Source of the DNA: Chamaea fasciata
Lineage: Eukaryota > Chordata > Aves > Passeriformes > Sylviidae
Assembly: GCA_029207755.1 (NCBI GenBank)
Contig: JARCOQ010000006.1
Coordinates: forward strand, 5,992,846 to 6,056,845
DNA length: 64,000 nt
Direction: 5' to 3'
The position numbers were made by a program, and so were the translations under genes. The notes beneath the pieces were generated by a model, which was not told the DNA's origin, did not search any database, and saw only the letters and a list, made by a program, of their open reading frames with translations. Below, piece after piece: positions 20,701 to 33,200 of the stretch. Within the stretch, counting starts at the first letter, position 1. The number at the start of each line of letters is the position of its first letter.

Positions 20701-23700
20701 TTCCTTGACATGTGTTAGAAAGTGTTTGTCTCGTACACCTACCAAGCCCTCACTGCTCTGAAAGTTTTGCTGTCTGAGCTAAAATTACACCTTGTAGTTG
20801 GAGTGTTGGATGTGAAATGGTAGCAGGGAATTAGCAGTGACTGAAAGGAGCGTGTTGCTGAGGTTACCACGTGTGCGCACAGAGGAAAGAACATCCGAAA
20901 AAGGAATAGAGAGAGTCAGTCCCATCTAGAGACTGCTCACAGCCTGAGCAGCTGAATATTGTATTGCAAGGATATGGCAAAGCTAGAGTTGATAGGTATA
21001 TCAGGAATAAAATGCTCTGCCCTGCCCTGCACTAGAGCACTTATCTTTAAATTTAAAAAGACAAATAATTAAGCCAGCCAGGCTTATCTGGAAGCAGACT
21101 TATGCCTCAATGTGCTGCTAGAATTTCTGGAACAATGTACTCCAATGATAAGACTTGTAAGAAATGTGCAATATTGATTAACAAAGAATGGCCTGATAGT
21201 GCTTAGAAGAATTTGATACTAAGTCTAGTGACCTGTTAATTTAGCAAAATAATAAATTATTATTTTTCTGACATTTGAGAATAAAACTCTTCCTCTCATT
21301 CTTGCTGGAGAAACTAAACTGGCAGCAACAATCTTGATGGTAGACCATGTGTAAGGCACAGAGGTGAGGCTTTACCTGATCCTTGATCTATTTTTAATGG
21401 ATTCTGACCATTTCTTAGAATGCTTGTAAAGAAACATTCTGATTTGGTCATGTTCTCCTCCCAATAGTAAATTTAGATACATCAATTATTGGAATTAAAA
21501 TATTTATATATATAAAATATTTATAAAGCTTCTGAATCGTTGACAGAAGTGCTTCCAGTATGAGTGGATCCCATTATTTCTCTGAATTATAATAATGCCA
21601 TAGACGAAGTAAGACCTAGTGCAGTTTTTCAGTTGGGAACTAAAGGGCTGGATGGATGGAATCTCAGGTTTTGCAAATCATACATAATCCAGTCTGGTTG
21701 AAGTAGTTGTGTTCAAGCAGACAGTGAGCTCCTCAGAAAGTATCTACAACTGGCAGGGACAACCTTATTACGGTGTAAAAACTACAGACAAAACTTTTGT
21801 TTTTAATGAAAAAAGCAAAAACTATCACTGGGCAAGCTGGATTCAGATCCTTGATGTACCTGTTGTGGGAAGGCAGCCAAGCCAGGGACTCACTTCCCTG
21901 CAGGCTCTTAGCTGAGGACCAGGATCTCCTCATGGTCAGAAAATATTCCCAAAGAACCTGCCTGTAAGAACATCATGAAGTCTATGTTTTTACACCATTT
22001 AATAAATTATTTTTGCTGAGATATTCCCTCAAAAAAACTCCACAGCAAATCAGAGATGAATTTTCAAGCTCCAGTTTGACCAGGTGAAGTAGATTTGGGT
22101 AGTGTGGAAGAAGATACACTTTGTCTGCCAGCACAAATCTGTTTCACTGGATTCACAGTTAGAATTTAGACTGTTTGCTGGAATTCAGCATAAAGTTGTT
22201 TGTTTGTTTGTTTTAGTATTAATGCAGTATTTTAAAAATGATGAAAATTATGTCTCTAAGACCTCCAAGAAAATGTGACTTCTTTCACTGAAGAATGTGG
22301 GGTTTTTTGCTTTCATAGCCTTTCTTGGTTTGGCTGTGACGCATTCATAAGGGAACAATACCAGCAACGTTGGAAAAATGTGTTTTACAAATTAAAATGG
22401 GTATTGGTGAGGGGGAAAACCCACATTCTTGCTGGTCAAATAAGTATGTCTGACTATTAACAACAAAGTAGAGCCCCTACATGAACTTTGTTGTAAATTA
22501 ACTAATAATATATTAAAGCTGAGAACAGTATTTTGCTTTCAGAGTCTTGCTGCTGTGAGTTCTGCTTTTTGTGGGGATGCAGATGAAAAAGGGATGATCC
22601 CTTTAAGAGTTTGATAGGTTAAGTCACGAAATTCATATCTCACACACCAGGCAAAAAAATATGCCAGCAACTGCTGGGAAAATGACAACTGCAGTGTCTG
22701 ATCGCTTGTCAAATCAATGAGGCTTTTCTCTCCTTTTGGTGAGAATTTATTTGCAGGGGTTGGTGAGCTGAGAAAATAAGATTCCTGACCTAATGGTCAC
22801 CCCCATTGGTATCTCATTGTGGAAAATACTCTCTGCTGCAGTCCATTCAAGTGATTGGCAATGACAGCTTGGATGGATATTGTCAGTTGACAGGGCTTTG
22901 CACTCTCTCTGTTTTAAAAATGATGCGAACGATCCCTTCCCCAGCATGCCATGCCACAAGTTGGGTTTATGAATGAATGGATGAATGCATGCTTCTTTCC
23001 TGTCATCTGCAACAACAACAGAAAAAAATATTCCAATCCCATCCCTGAAATGATATGCTAAGTAAATTCACACACATGCATTTAACACGCAAATGGTGCC
23101 CGAAGGCAAGCTGAGCAAAACCTTCCAAACACTGGGGCCGTATTTTTTTTGTAGTCATTAGGAATTTCATGGAAAATGTGAAACTGCCCATTTGATATGG
23201 AAAATCTCCATGAAAAATGTGAAATTCCAGTGTTTCCAGCAAGGTTTTGCTGACAGCTCATGCATGGAGAATAGCCTGAAAGACATGCATGCAATTAAGG
23301 GATCCATATAGGCGAGCTAGAGAGAACAACACAGGCAGTGGGGGATGTGGCCTTTGCTAGGGCCAGCTGGTGTCTGCTCCTGGACTCTCCGAGGGCACCA
23401 GACCATTGAGAGAAGTGGGGCGAAAGGGGAAAAAAGAAAACACAGAAGCTTCAGAGAAAATGAACCAAGTCTCTCGGAGAAAATCCCGGAGCTCCTAGGT
23501 AACCCTGTCCCTCCCTGCGCCCCCCCGCTTCGGGATGCTCTGAGATGCAGCTTGGAGGGTGACACAAGTTTCTTGTTTTCACAGACGTGGGAGTAACCAT
23601 GCAAATAACAGAGGTGGTGGGGTGCTCAGCCAGGGAGCCAGGTGCTGGGCTGGGAAGATGAGGATGAATGGTTTGGGAGGGAGGGCATCCAGCTTGCGCC

Positions 23701-23825
23701 CCATAATCATGTCAGGCCTGTCAGGCCACTGCTTGTCTGCAGTTGAGGAGATGCTTCTGCATCCTCTCCTTGCTTTGCTCTTTCTGAATGGCTTACCCCT
23801 TCTGATGCCTTTTCCTGGTCTTAAA
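17765..23825. other. Intergenic, no gene supported
   Basis: AT-rich sequence with short homopolymers (18127-18142 T run) and AT-rich microsatellite-like patches (21494-21530; GTTT units at 22197-22216). No splice-bounded open segment with recognisable protein similarity was found on either strand. A perfect octamer ATGCAAAT occurs at 23599-23606 in a slightly GC-richer patch, of unknown meaning. Confidence 0.5.
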
Positions 23826-23828
23826 AAT

Positions 23829-24200
23829 TGAGAGCCAGACACGTTAAGGGATTTTAATAGGGATCCTTATTGGTGCACCACCTCATCCCGGTGGGATGTG
23901 CCACAATGCACACACATGATAGATGGCTGAGACAATTTATAGACCTTACAAATTAACATATCTAACGAGGATGCCCCACTGGGAGGCCTGGATCAATGGG
24001 TATGATTTTCCCTCATCTGAGGAATTCCCCCGTGGATGGGCCAAATCTCTGGTTTACAGGATATGTTCTAGAGGGGACCTTGGTTTCCCGAGATAGCGTA
24101 GGGTTTTCTGGCCTCCTACTACGAGGTCTTTAGGATGTTTGGTCTCCTGGCCTAACAAAATGCTAGGACCGTGCTAAGTTATCAGACTTAAGGAATTACA
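23829..24200 (-). mobile_element. Probable solo LTR of an endogenous retrovirus
   Basis: Read on the minus strand, a 372-base block begins TGTAATTCC and ends CTGGCTCTCA, the TG...CA ends of a retroviral LTR. It contains a TATA-like CTATAAATTG (plus strand 23933-23942) about 105 bases before its end, followed by an AATAAGG element. Its composition and CpG content differ from the flanks. The flanking pentamers AAAAT and AATAT could be a mutated target-site duplication. No gag, pol or env coding sequence lies beside it, so it would be a solo LTR. The family is not identified, and the ends are inferred from the TG/CA rule only. Confidence 0.45.
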
Positions 24201-24204
24201 AATA

Positions 24205-27200
24205 TGCATGCTAAGAATACTGAGGATACATAAAAGTTATATAAAAGGTATGTAAAGGAAAATGAAAAAAAATCTTGGCATCCCTTCCAGACACCAGGAA
24301 AGGCTCAGCTGCGCTATTCATTCTGGAAGAGGGATTGAAAAGCCTTCATGTGTGTTGTTGAATGTGGAGGGTAAAACAGAATTCCAACCCTCCCCTGTCT
24401 CCACCCTCGCTGCTACAATAAAACCACAGAACGCTGCAGGTGCTGACTCCTTGCCTTGTCTGTGGTCATTTATCTGCTGTCCAGTGACACCAACCCAGTG
24501 CTGCAGCACTGTCACTCTAGCTCCTGATTAACCAAGGTTAGAGAGAAATGGCTGGATGGTTTGCGAGCTGGGGGCTGCAGGGTCAAGGAAGGCAAGGCTG
24601 GAGTGCAGGAACTGCCTTGCAGCATGTTCTGTTCTGAAAACACCCCCTGTGAAGTCACTTAGTGCCATTGCTCAGGTCTGACAGGGCAGGTGTTTGACAG
24701 AGCAGGTGGGGAGGTCCCTTCTCCATGCAAAAGCCTGGGGTGGAGGTGTTGAAGTCATCAGGGATCTGCGCTCCTGGAGGAGCTGCATGGATTGGGAGCG
24801 GGGCTGCGTTACCCACCTGCCCTGCCACAACTCCTGGTGCCGCTGGATCACCCTGAGCTGGTTCTGCTCTGTGCTCCATGTGCCCTGGAGACCAGGATTC
24901 ATGGCACCATGTGAAGGAGTGTACAAGCACGTCAAGGAATTGAGAATGAACCAAGAGGCCGCTTTCCTTGCAAGGGATTTCAATGCCCCAACTCATTGTT
25001 CTCATCTGGGCGCTATTCCATAGTATTATTGCAAAGCAAATCGGGTTTATTTGTACTGTTCTGTTTGCACTGGTTAGGAAATGTTTCTGGTATGCCATGT
25101 TTGGGAGAGAGGGTGGGAGATGGGGAAAATGAAACATCAGTTGTTGTGTGGGAATTTAGAACCAAGGTCTGCTGTGTAGGCAGAAGAGATTGACTTGAGA
25201 AGAGCCTGGCCATGGAAATGTGATTTCTAATTAATAAAGGACAGGAAAACCATACAGCTTCTGACATACAGTAAAATCTCAGTTGCTCTCTCACAGCTGC
25301 ACCATCAAAGGAATTACATTTAAATGTTTTGTTTGGACTCTTCCCCCTTTCCCCCACCCCTCCCAAATCCCTGAGCACTCACTCCCACGCGCACAGAATA
25401 TATAAACCATGCAGCAGGGGTATGAGGGTCCTGCTGCATGAGCTTTGCAATTACAGAGAGGAAGGTAAGAAGCTTTTGCTGTACTCCAGGTCACTGTTCT
25501 TGTAATTGGAACAAACTGTTAAATCATTGACTTAACCAACTTTTTCCAGAAAAACTTGGGCGTCCCGTGCAGCAGCAGTGCTCTGTTTGCTTTACCAGCA
25601 GCCTGCAGTCCAGGGGAAATTGGGAAGCAAAGGGGGACTCCTTGTTAGACCGAGGCTGAGGCTGCAGCACAGCTTATAGCCTTGCTCTGGTTTTTGGGGC
25701 GTCATCTGCTTCCACCTCTTCTGGTTCTTACCTCTGTGTTCTTTTATGGGAGGGTGTCTTGTGTAGCCTGAGGACAGTGACGTGAGAAGGGAGAGCGCTC
25801 TGCAACATGAGGACAAGAATTACAAGACCTACCAGGTGTTTCCAGTAAAAGAGAATTATGTGCAATGGAGAAGATGCTGGCTGCTGGAAAGCTCCTTGGG
25901 GAAGAAAGTAAATCCAGACATCCCCTTCTCACAGCAGTATCCCAGTCAACACACTTGCCCTGTGACGCTGCCAGTTTGCAAGTGATACAATGTGGCACGT
26001 CTGGCCAGCTCATGCATTGCCTAGCAGGGAGCAACATGCCTTTATTAATGTCAAATTCCTCACATTTTGGAAGGTGAGCATTTGTTTGATCACCATGGAT
26101 ATACAGGGCTGTGGTTAACTGTGGAATTGGCTCAAATTGTAGGTACTGTCAGGGATTTGACATATAAAAGCTGTGGAGTAAGGTGGTGGCTTAAGCAGGA
26201 GTCAGCTGGGCCTTTATCCAGGGTTTGGCTGTGGTTTAGTGCATCTCATCAGCTGAATGTTTCATATTGATAAACAACCCAGTGCTATTTTGTACTTTTT
26301 TTCTCATTTTGCTTGCAGAAGACAAACTATCTTTAAAAGGCAAAATACCCAGCTCCATAGTTCTGTAATATTCATATTACTTAAATACCTGATTTCTCCT
26401 CTTGTGTGCAGAAAAAGCAAAATTGTACCAAGCAGGGCCAAATAATGAAAAGAAGTGTATTTCCCTTCATCACTTACATGTGCATGACTGGAATAGCCCC
26501 ACACAACACCAGTCTGGTGTAAAGGTTCTTCCACTCTGTAGATAAAAATAATTGTTCACAGAATAAGTCACGTTCTGTGACAGAGCCTAGATTCTTCTAT
26601 AAAAAATGCACTTTTGCTGTTGCTGCAATAGCAACAGCCACAAATAGATCTATCCAGAACCAGTTGCACCAGCCAAGCCTCTTCCCCTTAATTAGTGGGC
26701 AGAATGTGGGTGAAATGAGATAAGGAGTGCATGGCAAATTGAAATAAAAATGATGCATTGTTCTGTATTTCTGAGGCTTCACTTTCTGCACATGTGCCCT
26801 TCGTGCCGTCATCCCATCTTTTCAGGGGAACAATATTCTCACTCCCTCAAAATGCTGATGATGGTCACTCAACCATGGTGAATGTACTTGAATCTTAAGA
26901 TTTATGATCACAGTCCTGTTATCTACAGTGTCAGGATGATTATCCCAGCAGTCCTGCGGGATCAACCTAAAAATTGTCGGACAAGAAAATTATTTGTCAG
27001 AAATTACACCAAGAAGATGATTGGTTCTGAATTTGAAACAGACATAGTTATTTGCAGCTGCTCTGGTTGCCCCCCTCTCATCTTTCCCCTGCTGTCCAAA
27101 CAAGATGGGATACAGGTTCTTGTTTTGTCAGCACGTGGCTGGAAGAAACTTTTTATATTCTCACTTATTTTTTTTATTTTACAGCTTGAGAATGCAATAC

Positions 27201-30200
27201 CTGCATCAGATATTAAATACAAATAAAAAAAAATTTTTCTTCTGTGTCCAATGATTCAATCAATTGTATTGGGGTGGGCATATTTAATGGAGCAGACATG
27301 AAATACAGAGGGGTCCCTTGTGGCTAGGACTCTGAAGTGTCTCTTTGCCGTGCAAAGCTTACCACTGCCTGAGTTCTGATCTTTAACCAAAGAAAGGACA
27401 AGCCCAGTGACAACTACACTACCTGTTTCAATATAATTTCTTAAAGCCTCTGTCAACTTTCTGCAGTACTTTCTCAGAAAATAAAAACTGGTCTTCAGAC
27501 CAATGGAGTACAAAAAACTATTCCTGGCAATAAGACGATCACTTTTTTACTTTTAATTTTATTAAAATTTCTTCTCTAAGCACTCTCCCCTCAACTAAGC
27601 CTAGACATCATACTAGAAATCAGCTTAACATCTATACCAATTTGACCAAAGCAGGAAGTTCTACTGACTTCAAGAACTGAAAGATACTTGTATCCCAATG
27701 CTCTTTAGATAACTGCTCTGATATAACATCTGCAGTTAATTGAAACCTCCCACTGACTTCAGATGGCTCCCAGATTAGGTGTTTGGGAAGGCCACAAACA
27801 CCACCTGTGGCAGAGAAGTAATTCATGTGGTGTTATGGCAGGTTTTCTGCCTCTGTCTGACTTCTCATTCTAGGCTATAGCAGTGTGTTAACTGGGCTGG
27901 GCTGCTTTTCTGGTGAACTTACTGCGCATGGTTTGTGAACACAGGGCTTCACCAGGCACCCACCTGGCCCATCTGGGGGCTGAGATGAGAATTCTTGCAT
28001 CTACAGTTGTGATTTGACTGACTTTAGCATCTCCCATGAACATCCAGGGGCAAGGTGAGGATCAGCACACTTCTCGGAAGCTCTGTGATATCTACGTGCA
28101 CTTGCTCCTTCATCCTTCACAGTTACCTTGGATTGTCAAAGGAGTGCAGCAGAGCAGACTCCTCCTCTGTCCATGTTGCACAGACACTCAGGGCTGGGCT
28201 GTGCTGAAGGTCAGAGCCACTTGAAAACTGTTTACTTAAGTCACAACCCAACAGAATTTACAACCTGTTATTTGCTCTTGCATTCTTAGGGTCTGCACTG
28301 ATCCTTCTAATCTGGCTATAATTTACAACCACATCTGTTTTGGGGAGTGGGGTGGGAGAGGTGAGTCAAATTCAACAGCTGCAACAAGGTCTAAATAATG
28401 CCCAACATCATTTAAGGCTGGAGGAGACCCCAAGACAACCACATGGACCCGCTATTTTTGTACCATCACTTGTAGTTGTCAGACCCCTCTTTAGGCCAAA
28501 TAACTGGTGCATCAGCCAGTTGGTTCAGCTCAGTGAAGGTCACAAAAAGATCCAGAGCCTGTGCAAAAATGGGGGAGCAGGGGGCTGAGAGACTGCACTG
28601 GAGATGTACCAGAGATCTTCAGGAGTGGTGGAGCTGTGCCCAAAGGCAGAAGTGTTATTGCAAAAGCAGAGAGAACAGCAGGTCATGGGGAAGGAAAATC
28701 TCATTCTTCTGTCTGCTTCCAGCTGTGCTCTCCCTCCCTCTCGTGTGGGCCAGCTCTGGCACACCAAATCAACTGGCTGAGCAGGCAGAAAAGCACACAG
28801 GGAATAAAAGAGGCGTGTGCATCTCGAAGGGGTCTGAATGAGTGCGGCAAAGGGTGGGTATGAGGGAGGGGTGAGGACACAGGGGGAGCTGTACCCTCAG
28901 TCTGTGGGAGGGGAAGGTCCTGCAGCACGGACAAAGCCCAGGAGTCAATTCCCAGGGAGGGCAGATGAGTGAATCCAAGGGAGCATGCACCATCACTTAG
29001 ACCAGAGATGTGAGGATCAGGCTGAGAACATGAAGGCAGCACATAGCCAGTGTCCCATCTGTGCTGGGCGCTGGAACAGAAAACAAGGACAGCACTACGT
29101 GCTGAGATTTCTCTGGTACACTATCCCACTTTCCAGCTATCCATGGCTTAAAGGCTTCCTGAGTTTAGACATCATGCCTTTGTGTTTCATGGCCCTTGGC
29201 ATGCCTTCCTCCTGGAAATTTATTTTTCATGTCTTTGAACCCATGTAAGCTCCGGCATGATAATTGATAAAAGATCCTTGGATGAAAAGAGCCACAGTGA
29301 TATGAAAAAACAGATCTTGCAAGATTTCTCCAGTACGATGAAAAATTCATGTAAACAACACAAATGTTTTTCATAGAATATGTGTGTATATATATATAAA
29401 AATGAAAACAAATCCAAAAATATTCAAATATTGGCAAAATCCATATACCTTTTGCAAAATCATTCCTCTGTTTTTCTCTTCACTGAAATAATGAGGATTT
29501 TGTTATATTTATGCTGCCCCTACTTGGCCTAAGGGGTTTTGCCCATATTAACAGTGACTCTGTCTCTCTTCCTGCCTTGAGCACTCACAGTGATGGAAAT
29601 TTAAGAGTGGTGGCTGCTGCTAGAGGGGCGGTAGGTACCATGGTATGGTGCTACAGGTGTAGCTTTGAAGTGCCAGAACCAGCCAGCAGCCACCTACACC
29701 CCGACTCCCAGTGCTTACCAAGGCAGGGGAAAGTCAAATGATACCATCACCACCAGCAGAACTTCCACTAACTTCCCAAGCCTAGGGGTGTCCCCAGAGC
29801 CAAGACATTTTGGTGTGACCCACAACCAGTGGATGCTAAGAAGCTTTCTGTAGGCTTCCAGTGTCCCATTTGCACTTTCCTGATGGAAAATCTTCTGTGT
29901 TGCCCTCTGGAATTGTACTGCACCAACTGGCACCGTTTTGCAGACACACAGGTCTCTTAATATTTTCTTTTTGTCTTCTCTCTTCAGGAAGAGTGGACAA
30001 CTGGGTAATAGCCAGGTGAATTTACCAGCTGTGTGACTTTGGAACATCAGGGAAGGAGGCTTCAGAAAAGAAATTTCTGCTGTATTTTACTTGAATAAAT
30101 CAGAATAAATTGACAGGGACTCAAAGCCACCAGACCAAAACTTCACCCTAATGAAAAGGCAGATAGCTTCTACATTAGCTCAGGTAGTTTGGTGTCTTGT

Positions 30201-33200
30201 ATGGTTTAGTTTTGATTATCTCAATGGATGGAGATACCACAATCTCTTTGGCCTCCTGTTTAACTGCTCTCATTAAGTAACTTCTTGGAAATTACTTAAT
30301 TGATTGGAATTTTGCTGATGGAGATTGCATCTGCTGCCTCTCATCCTCCCCCTAGGCACACGTGAGAGGAGTCTGGCTTCATACTGACAATATTTATACT
30401 CATTCAATACTGACAACAGGTGATACAGTCCTTTCCACTTGCTGAAAAGAGGGCAGAACTGTGAAGCAAAAATGTTCTACTGCCATCCCTCTTTTCTTTT
30501 TGGGCTTGTTTTCATTGAATAGTGACTTTTTTGTGTGACTTTGGGGTGGTGTTCCTTACAATTCTTTCATTTTTTGGCTCCCACTGACATTGCAGGTTTT
30601 TTTCAGGTTTTTTACAGTTGCAGTTTTTTACACTCTACCTGGCTTCTCATATAGCCCCTGCTAACCATGGGATGAAAACACTTGTGTGGCTTTATTACCA
30701 CCTGCAGGGACACTGGCCAAAAAGTGCAGACCTGCAACAGAGCCCCTGGGTTGGGTGGGAGGTGTGACACCCCCATAACACAGCCCAGCTCAAGGCTCAC
30801 GGCCCGGGGTGCACGTTGGAAACTCATGAGGAATTTTTTTGGTGAATGTCTGAGCTTGTCCCTGCAGGGAGTGAGCAGCAGAGCTCTGCCAGTGAGAACT
30901 CCCTGGCATGATTTGCATTGTTCTGTTCCATGTGTTCCGTAAAACCAGAGCAAACCTGTCCATGGGCGCTCCTTACTTTGGTTTAGTTTCTCACCAGATT
31001 AAAGCAAACCGATAGGAGCCTGGGTTTAGCACGGGAGCATCCCTCCCTCTGCTCGCTCCGGGGTTTCTATTAGTTTAATGAATTGGTTTAAATTAACATC
31101 TACTTGAATGGGTGCAACTCTTTCATGTAGATTGAGGCCTGAGGCTATGAGATAAACAAGAGATGAGGTGAGAAGACCCTTAAATTATTCACAGCCCAGC
31201 AGAAACCCATATGAATGGATTGAGATCTATTTTTGTCTTTGTTCTCCTACCTTTTAAAAGATATCATAAAATGGCTGGAACAACTCTTAGAAGAAAGCCA
31301 GGGCCAGGGAGTGGGTGGCGAAGAATGCCAGGAGGTTATGGATGCAAGTTTTGGAGCTTGTACCTGTGAGTGCTTCATCCCAAACAAAGCCAGAGGAGCT
31401 GCCAGAGAACTACACATGTGCAGCACATGAATGGGTAAAAAGAGGAAATGCAGGGAAAGGCTGCAGGGCTAACTCCCAATTCCATTTAAAGTCAGTGGCA
31501 GAGCTCCACTGACTAAGATTGGCCGTCAGCCCTGATTTCACTTGTTCTGAGGGTTTGCTTGTGCAATTGTTAGTCTGTGCTGATGAACAATAATTGCTAC
31601 AGGAAGGGAAAAGTGAAGAGGAGGCAGCAGAAAAGCCGTGGAATCTGTCCTGACCCTGCCTGGACACGGCATTTCGCTGCATGGTTTCACTCTGTGCATT
31701 GCTGGAGGGGAGCATCCTCCCTTTGCCATTGCCACATCAAAGCGCAGTTTGTGGTGCAGGATTTCAGCATCCGGGGTTGCAGACAGTAACAGCCTGAGCT
31801 GCCTGTGAAATGAGCTGGGATATGGGACTGCAGCCGGACAAAGGCCCACATTCCTTCTGGAGTTGTCTGAGGAAATGTGAAACCTCATCAGTCATACAGG
31901 GGGATTCAGGAAACTCTTGCTGTAATGAATGTGACATGCAGATTTTACAAACCAGTGCTTCCCCAAGAAGGTGGTTGACATCATCTGAGTGGGTGTAACA
32001 GGAGCCCAGCTGTCATTGTCAGGGGTCAGATGTAGTCTGGTGGCCAGGGAGGATTCTCCTGGATGAGATTGTCCTCTATCAATTGTCTTGTAACTCCATC
32101 ATCTAGCTGGCTTTCTGCTTTGAGGGTTTTTCTCCATCTCTGGCTCTGACGGGCCACTGGCACAAATTCCATGGCCTGGGAGGCAGCACAGGACAACAGC
32201 AGCAGTTTCCCACTTTCAAATCTCCATCCCACATGTGGAGGAGCTGGCAAACTCCCATCTTTTATGAATGCCTGAGACTGCATAACTTCTAATCTTGGTT
32301 ATCTGCTGCATTTTCTTCTCCATATCTTCCATTCCCCCCTCCAGCCAGCCAGCCTTAACATCTGGAGTTGAGTTGGGAAGATTACCAGCATGCAAAGGCT
32401 TGAGATTGCTCTAAACCAGACCACTGAGCAGGCTGTCCTGTACTAGTGCTTCCTTTTTTCTCAGAAAAATATCCCATCTAGTGTTTGCTGCAAACAGTAG
32501 GTAGCTACTTTTGGTCTCTAATGGGTCTCCTCATCCAGCCTTTATTTTCTAACTGGAATGAAAATAGCAGCATTGCTTTAATTTGCATTAATAATCTTAG
32601 CAGCTGAAACATTGGGCAGAACTTCTGCAAATGTTAGTTCAAAGTTTTCAGACTTTTGGTTCTTCAGATAAACACCCAAACCACGTTTTTCTCATGTTCT
32701 CTCTCACTCTCATTTCAAGCATTGAAAACATAATAAATATACAACAAATAAAAAATATAGAAAATATCATTAAAAAAAGAAAATATAATTAAAAACTGAC
32801 TCTTTATTAAACCTACAACCTTCTGATTTACTCAGCAGAGATCCGCCCACTAAAGCAAATTTATCTTCGCATTTTGTATCAAACAGTTTAACAACTAATA
32901 CTAAACAGCTGTACAGAAGTGTACCAGAGTTTAAAAATTATAGTTTTTATGAAGGAATTACTTAAAATCTTTACATTCTGGTATTTATTTTCTTTGTTTC
33001 TGTGATATAACTGTCCTATAACACTTCAGACTCCCAGGCCTGTGTTTCAGAGCTTCTGACAGTGAGGATGCTGTGCTTGGTTTATTTGGTTTACTTGGCA
33101 ATATTAAGGACGTAGAGGAGTGAAAAAAAGACCTATTGATGATATTTCTGGGTAAATGAGAGGGCAGGGCAAGGAGGGACATTTAAGAGGGTAGAAAAAT

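Noticed and set aside
23140..23240. Repeated CATGGAAAATGTGAAA-type words and a GGAATTTC/GAAATTCC pair
   Set aside because: Short, imperfect, AT-rich, and with no arm structure good enough for a hairpin RNA.
24655..25137. 160-codon minus-strand frame
   Set aside because: No recognisable motif, overlapping open frames on the other strand, and no splice or promoter context.
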